Assembly: GCA_023957275.1 (NCBI GenBank)
Contig: JAMLHF010000008.1
Span: 1-64,000 of the forward strand
DNA from: Lentimicrobium sp.
Lineage (GTDB): Bacteria; Bacteroidota; Bacteroidia; Bacteroidales; Lentimicrobiaceae
Direction of reading: 5' to 3'
Length of the DNA: 64,000 bases
This document shows, piece after piece, positions 27,126-35,900 of the stretch (position 1 is the first letter of the stretch; the number at the start of each line of letters is the position of its first letter). Below the pieces are notes generated by a model. The model searched no databases, was not told where the DNA came from, and worked only from the letters and a program-made list of their open reading frames with translations. The position numbers and the translations under genes were made by a program.

Positions 27126-28133
27126 ATGAAAAACTACAGGTCATATCCGGGATACCTGGCTATGCCGGTATTTCTGTTTTTGATGGTACCGTTGCTGGCC
27201 TTTTGGTTCAATCCTGAAATAATATCCGGTCAGGTATGGGTATTGCTGGTGTGGGTTACCGCGATGGCCGGAATTTCCATTCTCTTACAGAATTTTTTCT
27301 TCAAGGCGGGCCGGAAATCCGGGAAGCTATGGCTTATTATTCCGGCTGCCATGCTGCTGCTGGCCCTCGCCTGGTTTTTTACGCTCAGGGTCAGCAGTGA
27401 GATTGTCGGCCCTGCAAAAGCCTGGGATGCGAAATGGGTCAGCCTGATGATCGTATTGCTTTATTCCGGCGGAGGCTATTTTCTGAATTATCTGATCCGC
27501 GAAGGACAGCTTAGCGTCACGAAACTCGACAATCAGCTAAGCATGAAGGAGCTTGAACTTGATTTCATGAAAAACCAGCTTAATCCGCACTTTCTGTTCA
27601 ACAGCCTGAATAACATCGCTGCTACCATCATGGTTAACAAGGAGATGGCGCTCGATTATACATTTAAACTTTCAGAACTTCTCCGTTATCAGGTAGGGAT
27701 TTCCGGTCGCGAGACTGTTCCTGTTGATGAAGAGATCGCTTTTATCCGTAACTTTCTGGATATTGAAAAGCTTCGGTTGGGTGGCAGATGCGAAATAAAC
27801 TTCACGGCCGATTCAGGTGATCCTATGGTACTGATACCGCCACTGCTGCTTCACCCGCTGATAGAGCATGCGCTGCGTAAAAGTCTGGGACTTAACGGTA
27901 AATCTGTCATCAATATCCGGTTGACCTCCAGCCGCGAAGTCGTTAAATTAGAAATAACCAATTCGCTGCCTGAAAATCCGGCCTATAAAAATCTGGCAGG
28001 TACCGGTGTTGAAATGCTGAAAAAACGCCTGAATCTTCTTTTTCCCGAAAAGTACACCCTGCATACTGAGAAAAAAACAAACGAATATGAGCTGGTCCTC
28101 GAAGTCCGGCTCGGTAAAAATCACTCAGCATAA
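27126..28133 (+). CDS. LytS-type sensor histidine kinase
   Basis: Inner-membrane sensor kinase of the LytS/YehU class, 335 aa. Four membrane helices (residues 8-30, 35-58, 66-85 and about 103-120) carry no large sensor domain. The kinase part has the phospho-acceptor motif MKNQLNPHFLFNSLNNIAA with His at about 155, and an HATPase region (PPLLLHPLIEHALRKSL, then GTGVEMLKKRLNLLF). The paired LytTR regulator gene begins 10 bases downstream, so the two form one signalling pair. The usual N-box Asn is replaced here (EHALRKS instead of ENAIKHG), which may lower ATP binding or turnover. Confidence 0.9.
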   Translation: MKNYRSYPGYLAMPVFLFLMVPLLAFWFNPEIISGQVWVLLVWVTAMAGISILLQNFFFKAGRKSGKLWLIIPAAMLLLALAWFFTLRVSSEIVGPAKAWDAKWVSLMIVLLYSGGGYFLNYLIREGQLSVTKLDNQLSMKELELDFMKNQLNPHFLFNSLNNIAATIMVNKEMALDYTFKLSELLRYQVGISGRETVPVDEEIAFIRNFLDIEKLRLGGRCEINFTADSGDPMVLIPPLLLHPLIEHALRKSLGLNGKSVINIRLTSSREVVKLEITNSLPENPAYKNLAGTGVEMLKKRLNLLFPEKYTLHTEKKTNEYELVLEVRLGKNHSA

Positions 28134-28143
28134 CCCTTGAGGC

Positions 28144-28863
28144 ATGGAAAACATAAATGAAAAACTTAGCTGTCTGGTGGTAGACGATGAGCAACCTGCG
28201 CAGTGGGTGCTCACTTCTTACATCAGTGAAACCAGTAATCTTGAATTAAAGGCCTGTGCATTTGATGCGATGGAAGCGCTTGAAGTCATGAAAAATCATT
28301 CCATCGATCTGTTGTTTCTCGACATCAACCTTCCCGGGCTGAATGGGCTTGAGATGCTTGACACCCTGGAATTTCAGCCCATGGTGATTTTCACCACCGC
28401 CTATGCTGCCTATGCAGCCGATAGTTTTGAATATAATGTTGTCGATTACCTTGTAAAACCGGTTACCCGCCAGCATTTCGACCGGGCAGTAATGAGGGCA
28501 TTTGAAAAAGCCAGGCTCCGCGAAGTCACTGCAAATACGGACACACGTTACCCAACGACATCCCTTGAACTTAACCTGGGTGGCTCAACTGAAACTGTTG
28601 AAACAGAAAACATTGTCTATCTTCAGAGCTACGGGAACTATGTCAAGGTTTTTCTGGAAAACCGCATGATCCTTGCCACCTCCACCACCCATCAGTTGTT
28701 GAGTCAACTGCCGCAGAAATCATTTCTCAGGATTCATAAATCCTTCATAGTAAACCGGAAATATATCAAAGCATACTCCAACAACTCAGTGGTGGCCGGA
28801 AAAGAAAAACTGCCCATAGGAATATCTTACCGGCAATCCGTTGTCACGGCACTGAACCAATAA
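28144..28863 (+). CDS. LytTR-family response regulator
   Basis: Transcription factor paired with the preceding LytS-type kinase. The receiver domain (residues 8-125) has acidic pair VVDDEQ, the phosphorylation site in LLFLDINLPG (about D58) and conserved KPV near 107. The DNA-binding LytTR domain covers about 140-239 (VYLQSYGNYVKVFLENRMIL, FLRIHKSFIVNRKYI). The length of 239 aa is typical. Targets are unknown. Confidence 0.93.
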   Translation: MENINEKLSCLVVDDEQPAQWVLTSYISETSNLELKACAFDAMEALEVMKNHSIDLLFLDINLPGLNGLEMLDTLEFQPMVIFTTAYAAYAADSFEYNVVDYLVKPVTRQHFDRAVMRAFEKARLREVTANTDTRYPTTSLELNLGGSTETVETENIVYLQSYGNYVKVFLENRMILATSTTHQLLSQLPQKSFLRIHKSFIVNRKYIKAYSNNSVVAGKEKLPIGISYRQSVVTALNQ

Positions 28864-28886
28864 AAAGAAAACGAAGCTTAATCCGT

Positions 28887-31070
28887 TCAGGAGATGTATT
28901 TGCCGATCAGCTCGAAGAGTTCTTTTTGCTGGAAAGGCTTGTACAAATAATCACTCACCCCGGCATCCTTCATCTGCTCGGTGGCTTCCGGTGATACATT
29001 ACCGGTAATCATCACCAGCGGAGTTGCCGATTTTTCCGGATCAGGCAATGTTCTTATCCTCCTTGCAAGTTCAAGTCCATCCATGCGGGGCATATACATG
29101 TCACTCAGTACGATATCGTATCTGTCGGATACAATTTTATCTAAAGCATCTTCACCGTTGTCCGTAAAATCCGTTTTCGCACCGGTCCGTTTAAAGATAG
29201 TTTTTAAAAGCAGCACGTTGAAATAGTCATCATCAGCTATCAGTATTCGTGTTTCAGGCATTTGTATAACGGTACCAAAATCAAATACCCTTGCCGGTAA
29301 TGATCCGGCCTCTCCGGGTTCGTATGGGATCCGGACAATAAAGACTGAGCCTTGCCCCATCTCACTTTTTACTTCTATCCGTCCTCCCATTTCTTCAACC
29401 AGTTTTTTCGTTACCGGCAAACCCAGCCCTGTTCCGATCACCCACCGGGAAGAATTCTCCGTATTGAACCTGGCATATTCGTCAAAAACAGTGGCAAGTT
29501 GCCCGGATGTCATGCCAATTCCGGTATCCCTGACGCTGATTTCAAGTATCGTTTTTTCGTTGCCGGGAATCAGTGAAGCTTCCAGCGTGATTGTCCCTTT
29601 AACGGTATACTTAACAGCGTTACTTATCAGGTTATTGAGCACCTGACGCAACCGGATTTCATCCCCCATCAGCACTTTTCCATGCTTTATTGAAGATACT
29701 TTTATCCTGAGTTTCTTTTCCCGGATCATACTTTCGAATGATCGGACGCATTGACGGATTGTTTCGTCAGGCCGGAAAGGATTGTTGAGGAAGGTCATCT
29801 TCCCTGCCTCAAGTTTGGAGAGGTCAAGAATGTCGTTTACCGTTGTGAGTAATATCTCCGATGAAGAAAGTATCCCCGCAAGGTACTCCGTTTGTTCGCT
29901 GTTCAGGCCGGATTGTTCCAGTTGCTCGGTAAATCCTATCACTGAAGATAATGGCGTTCTGAATTCATGGCTCATATAGGCCAGAAACCTTCTTTTCTCT
30001 TCGGCTTCTTCGATTGCTTTCTGCTTTGAGGCAATGAGCTGTAGCTGGTAACGATGGTTTTCGCGAAGCATCCATGCCAATGCAAGGGCGAGCAAAAAAG
30101 CCCCGAATACCGATACAATCATTGAGCTATGAAGGATTCCCGCCGAACGGGTAATTGTTCTGGCGGACTGATCACGGAAAACATTTTCATTTACCACCGC
30201 CGTTTCCTTCAGGGCAAACAGTATTTCCCGGATTTCAGCCATCAGGGCATTGTTCAGTTTCACCATCCTCAGTTCACTTTGCCTTAATTCATTGCGGCGC
30301 TGCAGTTGTCTGCGCATCTGAGTCTGGTAATATGAATTTGACCTGCTGATGATGTCATCGGCAAAACGGTGAAGCGAAAATGTGGTATCTGAATCTTCTG
30401 CCTCATCAGGTTGCGGGGGCGGAGTCTCCCCCTGCTTAACCACAACCCTGGCGTTGATGGTCTGTTGCTCCTCCTCCCCTACAAGAAATGTCTTTATTTT
30501 CCCAAACAGTCCCTTTTTCCTCCATCCCTTAGTCTGGCTGAAATCTATGGTATCAATATCCAGCCCTCCGGCCCGGGCAGTGAACTTTCTAATTGTCAGT
30601 GGTTCGTCAGGGTTTGTAAAGGGAACAGACTCCATGGCTGCCGTGATGATCATCAGCGAATCAGCCAGGCGTTTCAGCCTGATGTATGATCCGGCTTCCC
30701 GGTCACGTTCATCAATAATCTTTCTGGCTTCGGTCTTACCGGCTTCAGGATTAAAAGGGGCAATCATTGATTGCAGGGTGTCAAGGTGACTGATCAGCAG
30801 GGCAACCTGATTGCGGTAATTGTCAAAATGAACTTTATCATATCCAAGCGTGTATTCCTTGAATTCATTTTCGGCCATAAACAAGGCGGCAAGCGTATTC
30901 TCAACCTGTGTTACCGGTTGCCGGCTATCTTTGAGAATCGCCAGGGCGGTTGATATTTCATCTTTTTGCTTCTCCCTGATTAATAAGGCAATTACGGCCA
31001 CAGCCACCATCATTACCAACAGAGATACAGCCAAAAACGGCATCACCCTTTCTCTCCTTAATAGTCTCAT
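28887..31070 (-). CDS. Hybrid sensor histidine kinase with receiver domain
   Basis: Membrane sensor kinase, 727 aa. The N-terminal helix (12-32) is followed by a long, mostly helical extracytoplasmic sensor (about 35-305) and a second helix (about 313-335). A HisKA domain carries the phospho-His in YMSHEFRTPLSS (about residue 367), followed by an HATPase domain (NLISNAVKYT, RWVIGTGLGL) and a C-terminal receiver (about 605-727, acceptor Asp in YDIVLSDMYMP, lysine in DYLYKPFQQ). It has no DNA-binding domain, so the signal probably leaves by phosphotransfer or within the receiver. It converges with the LytTR gene and diverges from the PAS kinase. Confidence 0.92.
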   Translation of the reverse strand: MRLLRRERVMPFLAVSLLVMMVAVAVIALLIREKQKDEISTALAILKDSRQPVTQVENTLAALFMAENEFKEYTLGYDKVHFDNYRNQVALLISHLDTLQSMIAPFNPEAGKTEARKIIDERDREAGSYIRLKRLADSLMIITAAMESVPFTNPDEPLTIRKFTARAGGLDIDTIDFSQTKGWRKKGLFGKIKTFLVGEEEQQTINARVVVKQGETPPPQPDEAEDSDTTFSLHRFADDIISRSNSYYQTQMRRQLQRRNELRQSELRMVKLNNALMAEIREILFALKETAVVNENVFRDQSARTITRSAGILHSSMIVSVFGAFLLALALAWMLRENHRYQLQLIASKQKAIEEAEEKRRFLAYMSHEFRTPLSSVIGFTEQLEQSGLNSEQTEYLAGILSSSEILLTTVNDILDLSKLEAGKMTFLNNPFRPDETIRQCVRSFESMIREKKLRIKVSSIKHGKVLMGDEIRLRQVLNNLISNAVKYTVKGTITLEASLIPGNEKTILEISVRDTGIGMTSGQLATVFDEYARFNTENSSRWVIGTGLGLPVTKKLVEEMGGRIEVKSEMGQGSVFIVRIPYEPGEAGSLPARVFDFGTVIQMPETRILIADDDYFNVLLLKTIFKRTGAKTDFTDNGEDALDKIVSDRYDIVLSDMYMPRMDGLELARRIRTLPDPEKSATPLVMITGNVSPEATEQMKDAGVSDYLYKPFQQKELFELIGKYIS

Positions 31071-31396
31071 AATGAAAGATGAAATCTGTTCAAAACAAAG
31101 TTATTTATTCTTTTGAACCATGACAAGTTTAATTTGACAAAATGTCGAATTTCAGTGATAACTTCTGTACAGGTTATTTCATTGAAACCGGATGAAACCC
31201 TGCCTTAAGCAATAAACTGTCCGGCTTGATTTTTCATAATTACTATTTCAGGAAGTCAGGATGTAAAATCCCCATTCAAGAAATGCAGCAAATGAATAAA
31301 TGATAAAATTTATACACATTCCAAACAGAAGCAACCAAAATATTTAATAATTTTATCATCCTTTTATGCTCATCATACCTTCCCGAAGCTCCTGAT
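31071..31396. other. Divergent intergenic region between two sensor kinase genes
   Basis: An AT-rich 326-base region must hold both divergent promoters. I see no gene, strong hairpin or exact TTTG-N19-TAnnTTTG match. Confidence 0.5.
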
Positions 31397-33889
31397 ATGG
31401 CAAAACCTCCGCACAATAACACAGATTACAGCAAAAAGGAAGGAGACCTTTTGCCATCTGAACTTCCGCAAAACATCATCCCTGCTGCAAAAGAATTACT
31501 GGATATTGTACGACTTGATTTGACGTGGGATTTTATGGAGGTGATTCCTGCCCCTGTTTTCGTAAAGGACCTTGAACACAGGTTCATTGCCTGTAACAGG
31601 CAGTTTCTTGAAATTTTAAGCTGCACGGAATATGGCAGTGTGTTGGGGAAAACCACCGGTGAGCTCATCGGGAAAAATAATGCCGAAGATCATTTTGCAT
31701 CCGACAGACAAGTTATTCTTTCCGGCAATGGAGTAACTTATGAATCTTCATTCCCTGGTGATAAAGAAAAAGTCAGGATTGCGCTGATCACCAAAACGCC
31801 GCTGAAATCAAAGGACGGCAGCATCAGCGCCATCGTGGGGATCATCACTGACATCAGCAGACTCAAAGCCCTGCAGGTTCAGCAGGAGATTCACAACAAC
31901 CAGCTCGAAACCCTGGTAGCCAGAAGAACCAAAGAGCTTGAACAGAAAAACACCCGTTTACTTAACGAGATTGCTGAAAAAGTAAGTATTCAGCAGGAAA
32001 TGCTCCGCTTTGAAAACAGGCTTGAGGTGGCGCTGAAAGCCCTGAAAGCAGGAGCCTGGGAATTTGAGCCCCGCTCCGGCAAACTTGAATGGAGCAGTAA
32101 ATGTTATGAGATCTTCGACATTGAACCGGGCTCTGTCAGCCTGGAAAAATGGATGGAAAAAGTTCACCCTGAGGATATTGGCCGGGTGAAAACCCAATGG
32201 TCGAGAATCTCCGCCCGCATGGGCTGGTTCGAACTTGATTTCAGAATAATGGCCTACGGGAAACCCCACTGGATAAGAAAATCAGGTTATTTCCTGCCCG
32301 GATCGCATGAAAACGGGGAAAGAATCACCGGGGTGATGGCGGATATCTCGGAAGAAAAGTATTTCAACGACCGGCTGCTCGACAGTCAACGCTTTTTCAA
32401 AGCCATTGTCGAAGACCAGACCGAGCTTATCTGCAGGATCCGGCCTGACGGTTCTTTTACTTTTGTAAACCAGGCCTTTGCCCGGTTTTTCGGGAAACCG
32501 GCCCCGACCCTGCTCACCCTTACCCTCAGGGAAATCATCATTCCGAAGGATTATGCAAAAATCCGCAGGCTGCTTAACCTGGTAAAGCCGGTAAGTACCG
32601 TGGTTAATTTCGACCACCATCTCGAAAAACCAGGCTCGGGCCCTGCCATGATGCAGTGGACCATCAGGGCAATATATACCGAAGGCGATATCCTTTCGGA
32701 ATACCAGTTTGTTGGCAGGGATGTCACCGAAGTGGAATCCTCGCGCGAGGCACTCCGCAGGAGCGAAGAGATGTTCCGGCTGATCGCGGAGAATTCTAAT
32801 GACATCATTTCTATCCACCCGCACGACGGGACGGTGGAATACGTTTCGCCTTCAGTGAAAAATATCCTGGGCTATACGGCCGAAGAAATCACCGGCTCAA
32901 AGGCCGATAATCTGATTTACGAAAAGGACCTGCCCGGCATTGCCACGCTTGGCAAACGCCTCAAAAAATGCCCCAACCCTGTATTGGCTGCTTTTCGCAT
33001 TAAAGATCATGAAGGAAAGCTGATCTGGTTCGAAAGCATGATACAGCCACAGTATGACAGCCATGGTGAAGCAACCGGAAAAATAATCGCGGTAACGCGC
33101 GATATCAGCGCGAGAAAACAGGCCGAAGCACAGCAGAAACTGGTTGAAAAGCAACTGAAGGAAGCCAACTTTACCAAGGACAAATTTTTCTCCATTATTG
33201 CCCACGACCTGCGCAGCCCCTTCACGTCCATTCTCGGATTTTCGAGGTTGCTGAACGAGGAATACGATGACTTCAGCGATGAGGACCGCAAGACCATGGT
33301 GCAACAGATCCTGATTTCTACCGAACACACTTTTCAGTTGCTCGACAACTTGCTGGCATGGGCCAAAACGCAAATGGGCCATACCTGCGTGTACCCTGAA
33401 ATTTTCAGGCTTGAAGGGCTGATCAACGAGACCGTTCAGCTTGCATCCGCCCAGGCGGAAAGTAAAAACATCAGCATCAAACAGTTAAGCAATCATCAAT
33501 TTGAGGTGAAGGCTGATGTTAATATGACCAAAACGGTTATGCGCAACCTGCTCTCCAATGCGATCAAATACTCTTATGAGGGCGCGCAGATCGGGGTTGA
33601 CAGCAAACGCGAGGGGGATATGGTCAGAATCACGGTTACTGACCATGGCACCGGTATTCATGCCGATACCCTGAGAATACTGTTCAGCCTTGATGAAAAA
33701 GTAATTTCGGCCAAAGGCACGGCCAACGAAAAGGGGACCGGCCTGGGGCTGATCCTGGTCAGGGAGTTTGTTGAAAGGAACGGAGGCACCATTTCGGTTG
33801 AAAGTGAATATGGCAAAGGGAGCAGGTTTAGCTTTACGCTCCCCTTGAATCCCGGTAAATACCCGCCTGCAGAACATGACCCTTCCTGA
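31397..33889 (+). CDS. Multi-PAS sensor histidine kinase
   Basis: Cytoplasmic sensor kinase, 830 aa, without membrane helices. A first PAS domain (about residues 45-155) is followed by a coiled coil (QQEIHNNQLETLVARRTKEL onward, about 160-205). Three further PAS domains follow (about 210-325, 330-450 and 455-580), then HisKA with the phospho-His in FSIIAHDLRSPFTSILGF (about 602) and an HATPase domain (NLLSNAIKYS, EKGTGLGLILVREF). No receiver or output domain is present and no response regulator is adjacent on this strand, so its partner must be elsewhere. Its signal is probably a soluble ligand or redox cue. Confidence 0.92.
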   Translation: MAKPPHNNTDYSKKEGDLLPSELPQNIIPAAKELLDIVRLDLTWDFMEVIPAPVFVKDLEHRFIACNRQFLEILSCTEYGSVLGKTTGELIGKNNAEDHFASDRQVILSGNGVTYESSFPGDKEKVRIALITKTPLKSKDGSISAIVGIITDISRLKALQVQQEIHNNQLETLVARRTKELEQKNTRLLNEIAEKVSIQQEMLRFENRLEVALKALKAGAWEFEPRSGKLEWSSKCYEIFDIEPGSVSLEKWMEKVHPEDIGRVKTQWSRISARMGWFELDFRIMAYGKPHWIRKSGYFLPGSHENGERITGVMADISEEKYFNDRLLDSQRFFKAIVEDQTELICRIRPDGSFTFVNQAFARFFGKPAPTLLTLTLREIIIPKDYAKIRRLLNLVKPVSTVVNFDHHLEKPGSGPAMMQWTIRAIYTEGDILSEYQFVGRDVTEVESSREALRRSEEMFRLIAENSNDIISIHPHDGTVEYVSPSVKNILGYTAEEITGSKADNLIYEKDLPGIATLGKRLKKCPNPVLAAFRIKDHEGKLIWFESMIQPQYDSHGEATGKIIAVTRDISARKQAEAQQKLVEKQLKEANFTKDKFFSIIAHDLRSPFTSILGFSRLLNEEYDDFSDEDRKTMVQQILISTEHTFQLLDNLLAWAKTQMGHTCVYPEIFRLEGLINETVQLASAQAESKNISIKQLSNHQFEVKADVNMTKTVMRNLLSNAIKYSYEGAQIGVDSKREGDMVRITVTDHGTGIHADTLRILFSLDEKVISAKGTANEKGTGLGLILVREFVERNGGTISVESEYGKGSRFSFTLPLNPGKYPPAEHDPS

Positions 33890-33993
33890 CGGTAGCTGCG
33901 TTTGCCAAAATATCAGCGGCAGCCGTTATGCCATTCAGTAAAATACTGTTAATTTAGCGGCGTTTAAGATATTAACCCACCAAATTCAAAACC

Positions 33994-35694
33994 ATGATGT
34001 TGCGCAAAGTAATGACCGTTGTAGCGGTTACCGGCATGCTGGCAATGCTTGCCGGCTGCGGAAAGAGCACTAAAACTGAAGAAGCAATGGAAAATTCACA
34101 TCCGGGTATTATCCCGGCCGCAGAAGCGTTCACCCCGGACCAGGCAACCGATGTTGCCCAACGCCTCTCCATCTTTGCCCCGGTAACACTCACCGCTGAT
34201 ATCAGCCACCTTTCGGAGAAAGAAAAACAAATGCTTCCCCTGCTTTTTGACGCAGCAGCCATTATGGATGAAATTTTCTGGCAACAGGCCATCGGGAATA
34301 AAGAAAATTTCCTTTCCCGCATCAGCGACGAGTCTGCCCGGAAATTTGCCGGAATCAACTACGGCCCCTGGGACAGGATGAACGGCAACAAATCATTTAT
34401 TGCTGAAATCGGGGAAAAACCTTTGGGCGCCAATTTCTACCCGGCAGATATGACCAAAGAGGAGTTCGACACGCTTCAGAACCCTGACAAATCAAGCCTG
34501 TACACCCTGATCCGCCGCAACGATGACGGTACACTGCGCGTGGTATGGTACCATCAGGCTTATGCCTCCAAAATAAAAAAAGCGGCTGACCTCCTGAAGC
34601 AGGCAGCATCGCTGGCTGAAGACGCCGGACTGAAAAAATACCTTGAACTGCGTGCCGAAGCCCTGCTGACCGACAAATACCAGGAAAGCGACTTTGCCTG
34701 GATGGATATGAAAACCGCAAATATTGATTTTGTCGTTGGCCCGATCGAGAATTATGAAGACGCCCTTTTCGGCACCAAAGCGGCGCAGGAAGCCTTTATC
34801 CTGATTAAGGACGTGGAGTGGAGTGAACGTCTGGCGCATTTTGCTTCATTGCTGCCTGAACTTCAGAAAGGACTTCCCGTTGACCAGAAGTACAAAAATG
34901 AGGTGCCGGGTTCAGATGCGGACCTCAATGCATATGATGTGGTTTACTATGCCGGCGACTGCAATGCAGGCAGCAAAACCATCGCCATTAACCTGCCCAA
35001 CGATGAAGAGGTTCAACTGAAAAAAGGATCGCGCAAACTACAGTTGAAAAACGCCATGAAAGCAAAATTTACCGGGATACTGGAGCCTATCAGTCAGATC
35101 CTGATTCATGAATCACAGCGTGGATATATTGAATTTGACGCATTCTTTGCCAATACCATGTTTCATGAAGTGGCCCATGGCATGGGCATCAAAAATACCA
35201 TCAACGGCAAAGGATCGGTTCGTGAAGCCCTGAAAGAGCAGTATTCTGCCATTGAGGAAGCCAAAGCCGATATCCTTGGCCTTTACCTGGTAACCAAACT
35301 TTTCGAAATGGGCGAATTGAAGGAAGGGGAAGTCATGGACAACTATGTAACCTTTATGGCCGGGATCTTCCGTTCAGTCCGTTTCGGTGCAGCCAGCGCC
35401 CATGGAAAAGCTAATATGCTCACTTTTAACTATTTCAGCGAAAACGGCGCGTTCACACATCAGGAAGACGGAACCTACATGGTGAATTTTGATAAAATGA
35501 AACTTGCCGTAGAAAGCCTTGGGGGTATGATTTTAACCCTGCAGGGTGATGGAGCCTATGATCAGGTAAAAGACCTGATCCTGACCAAATCAGTGATCCC
35601 CGACCAGCTGCAGCAAGACCTCGACAAACTGAAAACTGCCGGAATCCCGGTGGATATTGTATTTGAGCAGGGTAAAAGCAACCTGGGCCTTTAA
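33994..35694 (+). CDS. M49-like (dipeptidyl-peptidase III-type) metallopeptidase lipoprotein
   Basis: Predicted zinc peptidase anchored as a lipoprotein (LAMLAGC, Cys at about 21). The zinc motif reads HEVAHGMG near residue 390, followed about 30 residues later by EEAKADILGLY, which supplies the third ligand. The preceding block YYAGDCNAGSKTIAINLPND is also found in DPP III-related proteins. DPP III proper has HELLGH; this HEVAH form belongs to the shorter related group often annotated as dipeptidyl-peptidase III family. At 566 aa it appears complete. It would remove dipeptides from short peptides outside the cytoplasm, fitting the S46 peptidase gene that follows. Confidence 0.82.
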   Translation: MMLRKVMTVVAVTGMLAMLAGCGKSTKTEEAMENSHPGIIPAAEAFTPDQATDVAQRLSIFAPVTLTADISHLSEKEKQMLPLLFDAAAIMDEIFWQQAIGNKENFLSRISDESARKFAGINYGPWDRMNGNKSFIAEIGEKPLGANFYPADMTKEEFDTLQNPDKSSLYTLIRRNDDGTLRVVWYHQAYASKIKKAADLLKQAASLAEDAGLKKYLELRAEALLTDKYQESDFAWMDMKTANIDFVVGPIENYEDALFGTKAAQEAFILIKDVEWSERLAHFASLLPELQKGLPVDQKYKNEVPGSDADLNAYDVVYYAGDCNAGSKTIAINLPNDEEVQLKKGSRKLQLKNAMKAKFTGILEPISQILIHESQRGYIEFDAFFANTMFHEVAHGMGIKNTINGKGSVREALKEQYSAIEEAKADILGLYLVTKLFEMGELKEGEVMDNYVTFMAGIFRSVRFGAASAHGKANMLTFNYFSENGAFTHQEDGTYMVNFDKMKLAVESLGGMILTLQGDGAYDQVKDLILTKSVIPDQLQQDLDKLKTAGIPVDIVFEQGKSNLGL

Positions 35695-35738
35695 TCAGAA
35701 AACCGTTCGTTTCTGAACACAGGTTTCTCAAAACCGAA

Positions 35739-35783
35739 CATGCCTGAATACTGTCTACCGGACAGATTCAGGCATGTATTTGA
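35739..35783 (+). terminator. Probable terminator after the M49-like gene
   Basis: A long hairpin (catgcctgaat and ctgtc on the left, gacag and attcaggcatg on the right, 35739-35776) is followed by a weak T-rich tail. Confidence 0.55.
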
Positions 35784-35900
35784 TTCTCTGCTAAATATAT
35801 AACTGGCATGATTTTGGGCAGAGGCAACTGTTATGCTGTTGAAGTACGAAGAGGCCCCAAAGAAATGAATTCACTGAATCATAATTATAAAACCTTGTCC

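Noticed and set aside
35808..35900. Extended N-terminus for the S46 peptidase from ATG 35808 or 35865
   Set aside because: The added residues come before a clear signal peptide starting at 35901 and are not found in the second S46 copy.
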